DNA from: Theocolax elegans
Taxonomy: Eukaryota; Arthropoda; Insecta; Hymenoptera; Cerocephalidae
DNA: 64,000 bases
Reading direction: 5' to 3'
NCBI GenBank assembly: GCA_026168455.1
Contig: CM047425.1
Coordinates: 93,747,580-93,811,579, forward strand
Shown here: piece by piece, positions 1-8,956 of the stretch
Position numbering within the stretch: the first letter of the stretch is position 1
How the letters are laid out: each line of letters begins with the position of its first letter
Made by a program: the position numbers and the translations under genes
The notes under the pieces: model-generated
Databases searched by the model: none
Told to the model about the DNA's origin: nothing
The model's input: the letters and a program-made list of their open reading frames with translations, nothing else

Positions 1-151
1 ATCATAACTTGAAGAAAATCATGAGTTTTACATCCCGTTATTACAAGCGGATATAACTTAGCCATATAAACTGCAAAAACGCTACCGTCTTAATTTCTTA
101 CATGTGTATGTGTGTATGTGTGTGTGCGTGTGTTTATATGTTTATGTGAAT
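1..151. other. Left flank of element 1, TG-rich, no gene
   Basis: Short stretch of host DNA. Bases 102-135 are an imperfect TG/TATG microsatellite that runs almost up to the insertion point. No coding signal is visible. Removing element 1 and one copy of the AGGT duplication would restore a continuous TG-rich flank joined to the sequence at 10434. Confidence 0.6.
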
Positions 152-155
152 AGGT
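152..155. repeat. Target site duplication of element 1 (left, AGGT)
   Basis: AGGT directly precedes the 5' LTR and is repeated at 10430-10433 directly after the 3' LTR. A 4-bp duplication is usual for Gypsy integrases. Confidence 0.9.
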
Positions 156-1626
156 TGTGATGTAGCAACATCACTGGGCGTCGGCTGGAGAGTCGTTGCT
201 GGTGTATACGCGCACCTCCGGACGCGCATCACTCCGCGGTAGTACCCGGGTACTACTCCCGCCGGTGGGGATCGCGCACACCCGGGGAAACGGTCGCGAG
301 GCACGTTGTTTACGTGCCGGCCCGCGCTCAGTTGTCGCCATCTTGAATCGATCTAGATTCAAGCGCGCGCACACTGAACACGCGGTCCGCGCTCGTATCG
401 ATATGGGGATCACGCGCATATAGTATAGGGAATTTGGAACGCGGATAGTGGGGGAACATGTGTATAAGAGTACGGAGATAAATGTATATTTGAATTTAGC
501 GCTATTAACTAGAGAATAATTTAGTGATCTATTGAGCCAATCAATAGATGACTTTATTAGAGAATAAGACTTCCGTATGGGTAAATATAACAGCATATTA
601 CGTTATATGACTGTAATTACCTTAAATACGGAAAGTCGAAATACTAGTTGGGACAATGATAACTTATGCAAATTAGTTGTCATTTTTATTTATAGTGGGG
701 TAAATACGGGTAGCTTTATTACACCTGTGACGGATACGGAAGGGTTGGAGAAATATAATATTGCCGTATCCCTCGCAGGTAACGAGAGAGAGAACAGATA
801 GGAATATTAGGAGATTGAGGGAGATGGAAAATCGGGGAAGAAGTTTGGCGTGACTCGGAAAAACGGATCATCGCCATTCTGATTCTACCCACCGAAAAGT
901 ACAGTGTTTTCCTATATTTCTGATCCTACCGATCGTACAGTGTTGTATTCTGATTTTATCGATCTTAAATCATAGTATTATTTTCGGCATTATACCAATC
1001 AGGAGATTTTTCAGGGTGATTTATCAGAAATATTAAGCAGGTTTTGAGGAGAATAATCATATATATATATATAAGGAGGAATTGAGGAAAATTATCTAAT
1101 TTAACATATAAATAAATCAGGAGGAAACAACGAACCACCGCACAAATCAGATAATTATATATATCTATCCATAATATATTGGACTGAGTATTATTTTCTA
1201 ATTAATTACGATATATATATATTGGTGAGTTATTTTCATTATTAAAATAATAACTGATTTATTTAGTGGGGACAATAAGGATAAACTCAGTGCGCGTTTT
1301 TTCTTATTAAATTAAATTATTTATTTAATTAATTATAAAGTAACGTTCTCTCTCTCGTGGTTAGTGGTGCCACGGGATCTATTATTAGATCCCGTAATAT
1401 AATTAGTTATATCTAAATTTTGTTAAGGGTGTTAATATTCGTTACGCGGTTTAATAGTTATCCGGAACTATTATTTTATTCAACGGAACTTCCTCTGGGT
1501 GAGTCCACCGGGTAATCAGGACTAATAAACTAATAATTGTTTTTCTTTTCGATGATGTTGGGAATCCGGATATAATTTTATTTACATATTAATTTTTATG
1601 TTATTTAAATTAATACCAGCATCACA
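156..1626 (+). repeat. 5' LTR of element 1 (1471 bp)
   Basis: It starts TGTGATG and ends CATCACA, a perfect 7-bp terminal inverted repeat. It matches 8957-10429 base for base in the stretches compared, except that the 3' copy has one more TA unit in the TA run near 1210. The first 270 bases are GC- and CpG-rich with several inverted repeats (157-174, 239-256, 301-317, 342-363); the rest is AT-rich. A TATA-like stretch lies at 418-425 (ATATAGTA). AATAAA occurs at 1111-1116 and 1524-1529. The start site and R boundaries cannot be fixed from sequence. The short open frames inside (a minus-strand one at 171-596 and plus-strand ones at 196-423 and 577-801) show no recognisable domain. Confidence 0.95.
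1372..1395 (+). other. Perfect 10-bp hairpin in the LTR (3' part)
   Basis: ACGGGATCTA (1372-1381) and TAGATCCCGT (1386-1395) are exact reverse complements around a 4-base TTAT loop. The same hairpin is in the 3' LTR. It would be in the 5' leader of the genomic RNA if transcription starts near the TATA-like element. Confidence 0.7.
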
Positions 1627-1628
1627 TT

Positions 1629-1642
1629 TGGCGCCCAACGTG
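1629..1642 (+). other. Primer binding site, tRNA-Lys type (element 1)
   Basis: TGGCGCCCAACGTG starts two bases after the LTR end. It matches the first 14 of the 18 bases complementary to the 3' end of tRNA-Lys(CTT), the primer also used by several retroviruses. The next four bases diverge. Minus-strand DNA synthesis would start here. Confidence 0.88.
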
Positions 1643-2741
1643 TGTTTTTATTGTACATTAAGTGATTAAATTATTTTCGGTTTGTTAGCAAATTTAACGT
1701 TTTTTTTTGTACATCGGCGGAAGTTGAATTGACGAATATTTTAGGGAGTGTGTTAGAAATTTCTCAGTGGGGTCGAGAGAGAGAAATTTTCGGCGTCGGT
1801 TACGCCATTTTGGAAAATTATAAATTCGTTTGCTGCCATTTTAACGTTTAACTGGCCGCGTTGAAATTTAATTATTACCGTTTCTAGTGGGAGATAAACT
1901 GATATATTATTTTATTTTTATTATTATTGCAATAATTATTGTCGTTGCTGTCTGTTGCTATCACCTATTTTGCAAGCGCTTTTTGTGGGCTGCTGCTATT
2001 TTAAAGGTGATTTGTTAGTTGTTGAATCAAAGTTAATAAAACTTTTATTCGACAATTTAACAATTTTTGCGATAGACAGTGACATCGCCTCGTGCCAAAT
2101 AAAATAGTTGGGAGATAATTATTTATTTTATTTATTGTATTATGTTCTAATATTTGGGACGTATATAAGTTATTATTCATGGTAATTTTGAATATATATA
2201 TTGGAATTGACCATTTGTAAAAGTAATCAGGAGTTGGACGTGAGGACATCAGAAGGAGATATTTATTTTTTTTTTGGTACCAGCCGATTTTAAATACGGA
2301 TTGATTTATTTATTTATTTATTGTTTTTTTTTTTTTTCCATTTTCTAGGAAGATATACAAAACGGTAATCTCCAGAATAATAATTATAATTTATATTTTT
2401 ATAATTTATATTTATTTTTATGTGCCAATATTTATTTCTATTTATATAGCGGATGTGCATTTTTTTTTTCTCTCTTTTTTCTGTTTCTTTTTGTTCGTGA
2501 TTTACAGTGGGGTTTAGGAAAATTTATTTATTTGGCGCGAGGCTTTATCTGGTCAGATCGGACCCGTGCACCGAAGAGTTCCCGTTTAATTCAGTTTACG
2601 AAGGAATTAAGATCGCTGGGGTTGATTAAAGCTTAATATTAAAGTCATTTTAATTTTTTTTTGTTCGTGCTTTTAAGTTATTCTCTCGGTTGTTTGTAGT
2701 ATTTTGGCGTTGTTGCTTTTGTCGTATCGGAATTTAGTAAA
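1643..2741 (+). other. 5' leader of element 1, AT-rich, no gene
   Basis: About 1.1 kb between the primer site and gag. It has long T tracts (2324-2337, 2460-2469 and the pyrimidine run to 2492) and several upstream ATGs. Two pyrimidine-tract plus AG sites look like 3' splice sites (AG at 2347-2348 and 2506-2507). With the GTGAGT donor-like site at 1499-1504 in the LTR they could define a leader intron. No open frame of note is present; a packaging signal is expected here but cannot be recognised. Confidence 0.6.
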
Positions 2742-5117
2742 ATGGGTAGTCATAAGGAACGAATGGAAAATATCCTTAAACAGTCTACAGGGGCGAGGGA
2801 ATTATCTAGAAAGATTTCAAAAATAGACCCTAAATTAATTAAGGAGTTATTGGAAAAACAAGGGTTAAGTACAGTAGGGTCATTCGGGACATTGAAAGAT
2901 AGGTTATTAAGGGCGGACTGTAGGAAAATAGATGTTAACTTAAACGTACCGTGGTATACGGATGACGAAGGGGAGGGGGAAATACCGACAAGAGCAGATG
3001 AAACAGAAGTAGAACAACCCATTAATGAGAATAGTAAGGAAAATAGTGACAAAGGGGAATGTAATAGAAAAGGGAAACAAGTAAAGGAAAGTGAAGACAA
3101 AATAATGGAAAGTGTTAGTCAGGAAGTAGTGGAAGTAGGGAAAGAGACTCAGATTAGTGAAAAGAATCAGGAGAAAACGGGTGCGCGTAAGAAATCGAAT
3201 GGGAAATCAAAGGAAACGGTAACTACGGATAGAAGTGAAGTAGTAGGGAGTAACATAGATGTAGGGAGTTTGAGGATATTAGTAACCGACATTATTAGGG
3301 AGGTTATGGGTAATCAGTTAGAGAGCGCGTTAATTAAAATAGTAGATGCAAGGTTGCAAAACTTGCAAGCTAGCAAAGAGGTAGAAGAGTTAGGTCAACC
3401 CGAAAGAGTTGAAACAGAGGGAGATATTAATAATAGTAGAGATTTAGTGGAATATAGTGAATTAAAGAATTCATTAGTAGAAGAACCAAAGCGTAAAGTG
3501 ACAAATGGTAGTGCGGACGAATTAGGATCGAGAAAAAGAGAATCTACTCCCAAGCGATGTAATAACTTAGGGCCAAAGAAGTTAGGTTTCTCAAAGGGCG
3601 AGTTTTTATACAATAAGGGGAAAAGAATTTATTACGTTGAGGAAACCGACACAGGTAGTAGTTCAGAAGAAGAAATATGCAAAAGTAGGAGAGTCCATAA
3701 AGAAAAAAAGATAATGCGTAGACAGGTAGATCAGAATCAGGACAGGGAGTTAGTTGGGACAGATATGAGCGGAAATAGTGATAATGAGGGAGTCTGGGAA
3801 ACTCCGAGGTCTAATAAGACCAGCCAACGTCAGAGAGGGGTGAATCAGTTGCGCAGTATGCAGTGTGTTAAGATGCTGCAAAACTGGAAAATACACTTTT
3901 CTGGCGAAGGTAAGGAGGGTCCGGAGGAGTACTTGGCTCAACTTCAAGATTGCTATGAAGGAACAGCGTATTCTGATACAGAGTTCCTAAGCGCGATTCC
4001 TTGTACGTTATCGAAAACCGCGGTTAGGTGGTTTCGATCAGTAAAGGAAAAGATTAAGACGCTTAAAGAGTTTAAACGCGCATTCAGACATAGATTCATG
4101 GGGATATTAGATAGAGAGGATATCATGGAAGAATTGCGTAGAAGGACTCAAGCAAAGGGAGAGGATATAGCTAGTTACCTATCGTGTATTAGACTTATAG
4201 TAGGGCATTTTAAGAGACCGCCGTCGGAATGTCAGCTGGTTCCATTGATATTTCGTAATCTGTTGCCGGAGTATCGGAAGGCAATGGAAAACGAATATCT
4301 CGATAGTTTGGACGATATTGAGAAGTGGGGGAGAAAATACGAACGGAAGAAAGAATTAGACAACCGTTACGTTCCTCCGCCACCTAAGGAAAGGACTTGG
4401 ATTCCAGAAGCCGCTTACCAAGGGCCGAGAGTAAAGGGTAAGGTGGCTAAGGTGGAAGAAAATGAACAGGGTGTAGTTGGGTCGAAAGACAAGCTGAAGC
4501 CGACGAAGGTAGATAAAGGGTCGAGTAAAAGCGCGGTTAAGGCTAAAGTGCAGGTGGATTCGCAGGAGCAGCCAATCACAGCGGCAATGGTTGTGGCCAA
4601 GCAGGCACCACCACAAAATGCGAGACCACCGGTACAGCAGCAGACTGGTTGGTCAAGACCACCAGCTGATGGCCAACGGGTGAATTATAACGATCGGAAT
4701 TTTAATCGTAGGGAATTTCCGTCGAATAGGTGGCAGAATCAACCCGATAGTAGGGATTTTCAGTCGAATAGGTGGCAGAATAGACCAGATAATAGGGAAT
4801 TCAGGGAGTCGAATAGATTTGTTAGTAATGGAAATAGGGACGAGAATAGAGCTTTTCACGGTCCGTGTTTCGAGTGTCAGAAGGTAGGGCATAGGAGTTC
4901 CGAGTGTCCCAATAGGAGGTGCTATTTTTGTAAAAAACCGGGACATAACATACGAAACTGCTCCCTTCGCAAAACTGAGGGGTTAGCATGTCAAGTGTGT
5001 AAAACAGTTGGGACGACATTCGATGATTGTCCGAATTGTACACAGTTTAGGGGGATGTTGGGAAACGGCAAATCGGGAGTTCAGAAAGGTCCCCTGACTC
5101 TCGAATCACGGCAGTAG
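2742..5117 (+). CDS. gag: Gag polyprotein, element 1
   Basis: Structural protein of 791 residues that would form the cytoplasmic virus-like particle. The start ATG at 2742 has a good context (AAAATGG). Residues 29-59 resemble a SAP DNA-binding motif (GLST...G...L..RLL). Residues 60-380 are charged, low complexity and rich in E, K and S. Residues about 382-535, starting at W382, match the retrotransposon Gag capsid-like domain. A tail rich in P, Q, N and R contains repeated SNRWQN units (about 656-690). CCHC knuckles of the form CX2CX4HX4C start at C709 and C727. A third unit at C750 keeps the cysteines but has Thr in place of His. The gag stop TAG (5115-5117) lies inside the pol frameshift pseudoknot. 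The frame is intact throughout. Confidence 0.95.
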   Translation: MGSHKERMENILKQSTGARELSRKISKIDPKLIKELLEKQGLSTVGSFGTLKDRLLRADCRKIDVNLNVPWYTDDEGEGEIPTRADETEVEQPINENSKENSDKGECNRKGKQVKESEDKIMESVSQEVVEVGKETQISEKNQEKTGARKKSNGKSKETVTTDRSEVVGSNIDVGSLRILVTDIIREVMGNQLESALIKIVDARLQNLQASKEVEELGQPERVETEGDINNSRDLVEYSELKNSLVEEPKRKVTNGSADELGSRKRESTPKRCNNLGPKKLGFSKGEFLYNKGKRIYYVEETDTGSSSEEEICKSRRVHKEKKIMRRQVDQNQDRELVGTDMSGNSDNEGVWETPRSNKTSQRQRGVNQLRSMQCVKMLQNWKIHFSGEGKEGPEEYLAQLQDCYEGTAYSDTEFLSAIPCTLSKTAVRWFRSVKEKIKTLKEFKRAFRHRFMGILDREDIMEELRRRTQAKGEDIASYLSCIRLIVGHFKRPPSECQLVPLIFRNLLPEYRKAMENEYLDSLDDIEKWGRKYERKKELDNRYVPPPPKERTWIPEAAYQGPRVKGKVAKVEENEQGVVGSKDKLKPTKVDKGSSKSAVKAKVQVDSQEQPITAAMVVAKQAPPQNARPPVQQQTGWSRPPADGQRVNYNDRNFNRREFPSNRWQNQPDSRDFQSNRWQNRPDNREFRESNRFVSNGNRDENRAFHGPCFECQKVGHRSSECPNRRCYFCKKPGHNIRNCSLRKTEGLACQVCKTVGTTFDDCPNCTQFRGMLGNGKSGVQKGPLTLESRQ

Positions 5118-5122
5118 GGACC
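5060..5122 (+). promoter_or_regulatory. -1 ribosomal frameshift signal with H-type pseudoknot (gag to pol, element 1)
   Basis: The slippery heptamer G GGA AAC (5060-5066) is in register with the gag frame. A 7-nt spacer (5067-5073) follows. Stem 1 pairs 5074-5084 with 5094-5103: 10 pairs, one G-U, and a bulged T at 5081. Stem 2 pairs GGTCCC (5088-5093) with GGGACC (5117-5122), six pairs. Loop 1 is AAA (5085-5087), nothing separates the stems, and loop 3 is 13 nt (5104-5116). The pol frame is open from 5051 and gag stops at 5117, so the signal lies in the only usable window. Heptamer, spacing and pseudoknot geometry match retroviral -1 signals. Confidence 0.93.
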
Positions 5123-8100
5123 GATAGGGCGTTACCAAGTTACTGTTTCCCAGAGGTAAATTTAGAAGTAAGGGTGGGGGAGAATATTGATAGGATCAAT
5201 ATAGAGGGTGTGTCTCCCAAAGTAAGTGTAGGAAGGTTAGATAGGTCTAAGGGTGCGATTCCAAAATCTAAGGGTAGTTTACGGTCGATCAGTAGGGACG
5301 ATCCAGAAAATGATTCAGGAGTTAGAATAATTGAGGATAGGTTATTAAAGGGAGCAGAGCGAATAGATATTGAATTATTAGCCAAAAAGGGGAAAGTTGA
5401 TCGTGGCGGGACTCAAGTTAGCGAAGGAAGGTCACAGGATAATCAAGAGATTAGGGGTTACGATAGACTAAATTTGATTAACAAGGGTGTAGAGTTGCTT
5501 TTAGGGGATAATAAGGAAAAAGAAAAAGAAAAGAGTCCAAAGACCTTCCTTGGCAACAAGGAGACACCAGATCGATCAACTGAACCGAAACAAGGTGTAT
5601 CAGTATCTAATATAGAAAATAGGCATTATTTGAAAGTTGTTTTAGGAGGACAGGAATATAGGGCGTTAATTGATTCTGGTTCCACATTGTCTTTAGTAGG
5701 GTCAAGGATAGCTGAACAGTTTAAGGATAGATTAAAGTCCTCTGATGTGGTTATTAAAAATGTCAATGGTGGATTAGTGAGGGCGTTAGGGACGTTAGAA
5801 ATCAATTTAGAGATTGACGGACATGTAGGGAAAATTAATTGCAGGGCATTGAAAGACTTGGAATCGGATATGATATTAGGGATGGATTTCGGCAAACTTT
5901 TTAATTTTGATGATAGGTTAGGACAGGATCAGTGGCGTGTTAGGGAAGGTCCTTGGAGGTCGTATAGTAGTGAGAAAGGGACAAACCATCCTATAATATT
6001 CGGGGAATGCGCTGGCATCTCTGAATTACAGGATGAGGAAAGGGACAAAGTGCAAAAATTGGTGCACAATTTGCTTCCAGACATAAACGCCGATCGGTTA
6101 GGAATGACAGACCTTACTGAACATTCAATTGATGTTCAGGGAGCTCCTCCAATCAAACATCGAACACGGCGCATCTCGCCCAAGATGTTGGAGGCAGCTC
6201 ATGAGGAGGTTAGGAAGATGTTACAGTTGGGAGTTATAGAAAGATCGGCAAGTGACTGGAGCAGTGCACCAGTTTTGGTACGGAAGTCCGACGGATCAAT
6301 TAGATTTTGTGTGGACTATAGGGACTTGAACTCGGTCACAAAACGGGATGCGTATCCTTTGCCACAAATGGATTCGATTCTGGATAAAATTCGCAAGGCC
6401 AAGTATATTAGCAAAATCGACTTGAAGCAGGCGTACTTTCAGGTTAAGATGGCGCCTGCTAGTCGAAAATATACGGCTTTTGCGGTGCCAGGCTCGGGTC
6501 TATGGCAATTTAAAAGGATGCCATTCGGTTTGACGAATGCGCCCATGACCTTCCAGCGGTTGATCGATGCGATATTCGGTCCGGAATTCGAACCTTTCAT
6601 TTTCGGATATCTGGACGATATAATCATCGTCACCGAGTCGTTCGAGGAACACTTAAAATATCTGGATTTGGTATTGCGGAAATTATTAGATGCAGGGTTA
6701 ACGGTGAATAGGGACAAATGCGAATTTTGTTGTAGTAGGGTGACTTATTTAGGATTTATTTTAGATAGGGACGGACTTAGAACAAATCCAGATAAAGTGT
6801 CTCCGGTGGTCAATTATCCAGTACCCAGGACAATCAAGGAATTGAGAAGATTCTTTGGTATGATCGCCTGGTACTCGCGTTTTATTGAGAATGAGGCCGA
6901 ATTAAAAATACCATTAGTAAGGTTGTTGCATAAGGGACAAGAATGGATATGGGGGGAGGAGCAGCAGGAAGCTTTCGATACACTAAAGAGAGCTTTGACT
7001 GTTGCACCCGTTCTTGCTCGCCCTGATTTCAGCAAACCGTTCAAAGTGCAGTGTGATGCAAGTAATTATGCACTAGGAGCGGTGCTGACTCAGGAACAGG
7101 AAGACGGGGAGCACCCCATAGTCTACATTAGTAGGGTTTTGTCGGCCGCGGAAAGGAATTATTCCACAACGGAAAAGGAATGTTTGGCGTTAATTTGGGC
7201 TATAAAGAAGTTGAGGCCATATTTAGAGGGATACCCATTTACCGCAATCACGGATCATAGTGCGCTGAAATGGTTGCGGAACCTTAAGGAGCCTACTGGT
7301 CGTCTCGCTCGGTGGGCTATAGAGATGCAACAATGGGACTTTGAGATAGTCCATAGAAAAGGATCTCTCAATCAAGTCCCAGACGCACTCTCTAGGATGT
7401 ATCCGGGTGAGGTCGATACAGTGGCTGCTTTTCAGGAGATTAGGGACACTTGGTATTTAAATATGCTCAAGAACGTCGAGCAATTTCCTAACCGTTACCA
7501 GCAATGGAGAGTAGAAAACGGTCTATTATATAGGTACCGTAACGATCCATTGTTGGACCCGGTCACAAATAGGGACGAAGATTGGAGATTAGTGGTCCCA
7601 GAGGAACAGCGAGAGCGAGTAATAAGGGATGCGCATTGCGAAACCTCGGCGGGTCACTTAGGGGTAGAAAAGACGTATGACAGGGTTATTAGGGACTATT
7701 ATTGGAGAGGAGTATGGTACGATGTTAATAGATTCGTAGTAGGGTGTGATGTTTGTCAGAGATATAAAGTATCCCAGTTAGGCCCACAAGGATTGCTTAG
7801 TAGTAGGGTGATTGAGAGACCTTGGGTAGTGGTGGCAGCGGATATGATGGAGTTTCCACCTAGTAAGAGTCAGTGTAAATACTTGTTAGTCTTCCAAGAT
7901 TTATTTACTCGGTGGATAGAGTTGAAACCGTTAAGAACCGCGGATGGTAAATCAGTAGCAAAAGCATTTGAGGAATTGATCTTATTTAGGTGGGAGACTC
8001 CTGACTATTTGCTTACTGACAATGGTAAAGAGTTTGAGAATAAATTTTTAAATGATGTCTTAGCGGAATATGGGGTTAAACATGTCACCACTCCACCCTA

Positions 8101-8719
8101 CCATCCTCAAGCAAACGCTGTAGAACGGAGCAATCGTACGTTGAAAACTATGATTGCGGCGTTTGTTAAGAACGATCACAGGACCTGGGATCAACACCTT
8201 AGTGAATTTAGGCATGCGATAAATACCGCGATTCAATCGTCTTTAAAAGTATCACCCGCATTCCTGAATTATGGGAGACACCCCAGACCTGTTAAAAGTT
8301 TACGTAGGGAGGTAGAACCAAGGGAATTAATTCAAAAGGGTGATGAAAAAGCTTGGGCCGATAGGGTACAACGGTTAGATATATTAAGAGATATTGTCAC
8401 CAAGCATATAGAACAGGCGAAGGAAAAACAAGCTAAGGTATTTAATAAGGGTAGGAGGGACGTCAGATTTTTCCCGGGAGATAGGGTACTATGTAGGACT
8501 CATTATTTGTCTAACGCCGCGAATAGGTTTTCGGCAAAACTGTGTCCTAAATACGAAGGACCTTACACTATATTGGAAGTATTATCGCCCACCGTGTATA
8601 TTATTGATAGGACTGATAAGTCCAAAGGGAAAATAAATAAGGTGCACGTGAAGGATTTGATCAGGTATGTTACACCTAGGGGAGTGAAGGGTAGTAAGGA
8701 CTGTAAGGTAGCAGGGTAG
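5066..8719 (+). CDS. pol: Pol polyprotein, element 1 (PR-RT-RNase H-IN)
   Basis: About 1217 codons in the -1 frame relative to gag, read after the frameshift at 5060-5066. No ATG is needed, and the frame is open back to 5051. Protease: D-S-G at 5672-5680. Reverse transcriptase: about 6180-6900, with CVDYR and the YLDD active site at 6608-6619. RNase H: DAS at 7055 and TDHS near 7250. Integrase: zinc-binding H (7634) X6 H, then CX2C (7745, 7754), and core D (7841), D (8018), E (8123) with 34 residues between the last two. A GPY/F motif (EGPY, 8555-8566) ends the integrase. All catalytic residues are present and there are no internal stops. The enzymes copy the RNA into DNA and insert it. Confidence 0.95.
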   Translation, partial: RQIGSSERSPDSRITAVGTDRALPSYCFPEVNLEVRVGENIDRINIEGVSPKVSVGRLDRSKGAIPKSKGSLRSISRDDPENDSGVRIIEDRLLKGAERIDIELLAKKGKVDRGGTQVSEGRSQDNQEIRGYDRLNLINKGVELLLGDNKEKEKEKSPKTFLGNKETPDRSTEPKQGVSVSNIENRHYLKVVLGGQEYRALIDSGSTLSLVGSRIAEQFKDRLKSSDVVIKNVNGGLVRALGTLEINLEIDGHVGKINCRALKDLESDMILGMDFGKLFNFDDRLGQDQWRVREGPWRSYSSEKGTNHPIIFGECAGISELQDEERDKVQKLVHNLLPDINADRLGMTDLTEHSIDVQGAPPIKHRTRRISPKMLEAAHEEVRKMLQLGVIERSASDWSSAPVLVRKSDGSIRFCVDYRDLNSVTKRDAYPLPQMDSILDKIRKAKYISKIDLKQAYFQVKMAPASRKYTAFAVPGSGLWQFKRMPFGLTNAPMTFQRLIDAIFGPEFEPFIFGYLDDIIIVTESFEEHLKYLDLVLRKLLDAGLTVNRDKCEFCCSRVTYLGFILDRDGLRTNPDKVSPVVNYPVPRTIKELRRFFGMIAWYSRFIENEAELKIPLVRLLHKGQEWIWGEEQQEAFDTLKRALTVAPVLARPDFSKPFKVQCDASNYALGAVLTQEQEDGEHPIVYISRVLSAAERNYSTTEKECLALIWAIKKLRPYLEGYPFTAITDHSALKWLRNLKEPTGRLARWAIEMQQWDFEIVHRKGSLNQVPDALSRMYPGEVDTVAAFQEIRDTWYLNMLKNVEQFPNRYQQWRVENGLLYRYRNDPLLDPVTNRDEDWRLVVPEEQRERVIRDAHCETSAGHLGVEKTYDRVIRDYYWRGVWYDVNRFVVGCDVCQRYKVSQLGPQGLLSSRVIERPWVVVAADMMEFPPSKSQCKYLLVFQDLFTRWIELKPLRTADGKSVAKAFEELILFRWETPDYLLTDNGKEFENKFLNDVLAEYGVKHVTTPPYHPQANAVERSNRTLKTMIAAFVKNDHRTWDQHLSEFRHAINTAIQSSLKVSPAFLNYGRHPRPVKSLRREVEPRELIQKGDEKAWADRVQRLDILRDIVTKHIEQAKEKQAKVFNKGRRDVRFFPGDRVLCRTHYLSNAANRFSAKLCPKYEGPYTILEVLSPTVYIIDRTDKSKGKINKVHVKDLIRYVTPRGVKGSKDCKVAG

Positions 8720-8956
8720 TTAGTAGAGGTATCCTTCCTAAAAGTAGGGATGGTTTAGAAAACCAAGGAAGAAAGGGGATTAATGACTGGAGCAGGATGA
8801 ATTATAAGAAGTTCACGTAAGTTCTTTTTTATTATTATTACCGTGTATTTTTTTTTATATGTGTTGGGGTGTCACGTTATCTCGGGAGTTATTGAAGGTA
8901 GTATTTTAAGGAATAAACTATCCTTACCAGGGTAAGTAAAGTTTAGGGGGGGGTAA
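8720..8956 (+). other. pol to 3' LTR interval with polypurine tract, no env
   Basis: The 237 bases after pol contain no open frame of note, so there is no envelope gene. The polypurine tract AGGGGGGGG (8945-8953) stands three bases before the LTR. It would prime plus-strand DNA. Confidence 0.85.

Noticed and set aside
171..596. 141-codon minus-strand frame in LTR 1 (repeated at 8972-9397)
   Set aside because: No domain, antisense to the LTR, and duplicated only because the LTR is. GC-rich sequence easily leaves such frames open.
577..801. 74-codon plus frame in LTR 1 (repeated at 9378-9602)
   Set aside because: No recognisable feature and not clearly the first ATG of the transcript. Unlike the LTR 2 frame it is short and of ordinary composition.
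2742..2762. N-terminal myristoylation signal on element 1 Gag (starts M-G)
   Set aside because: Position 6 is Glu, where the consensus wants Ser or Thr.
8720..8956. Possible env gene after element 1 pol
   Set aside because: Only 237 bases with no open frame. The same holds for element 2 (31643-31792).
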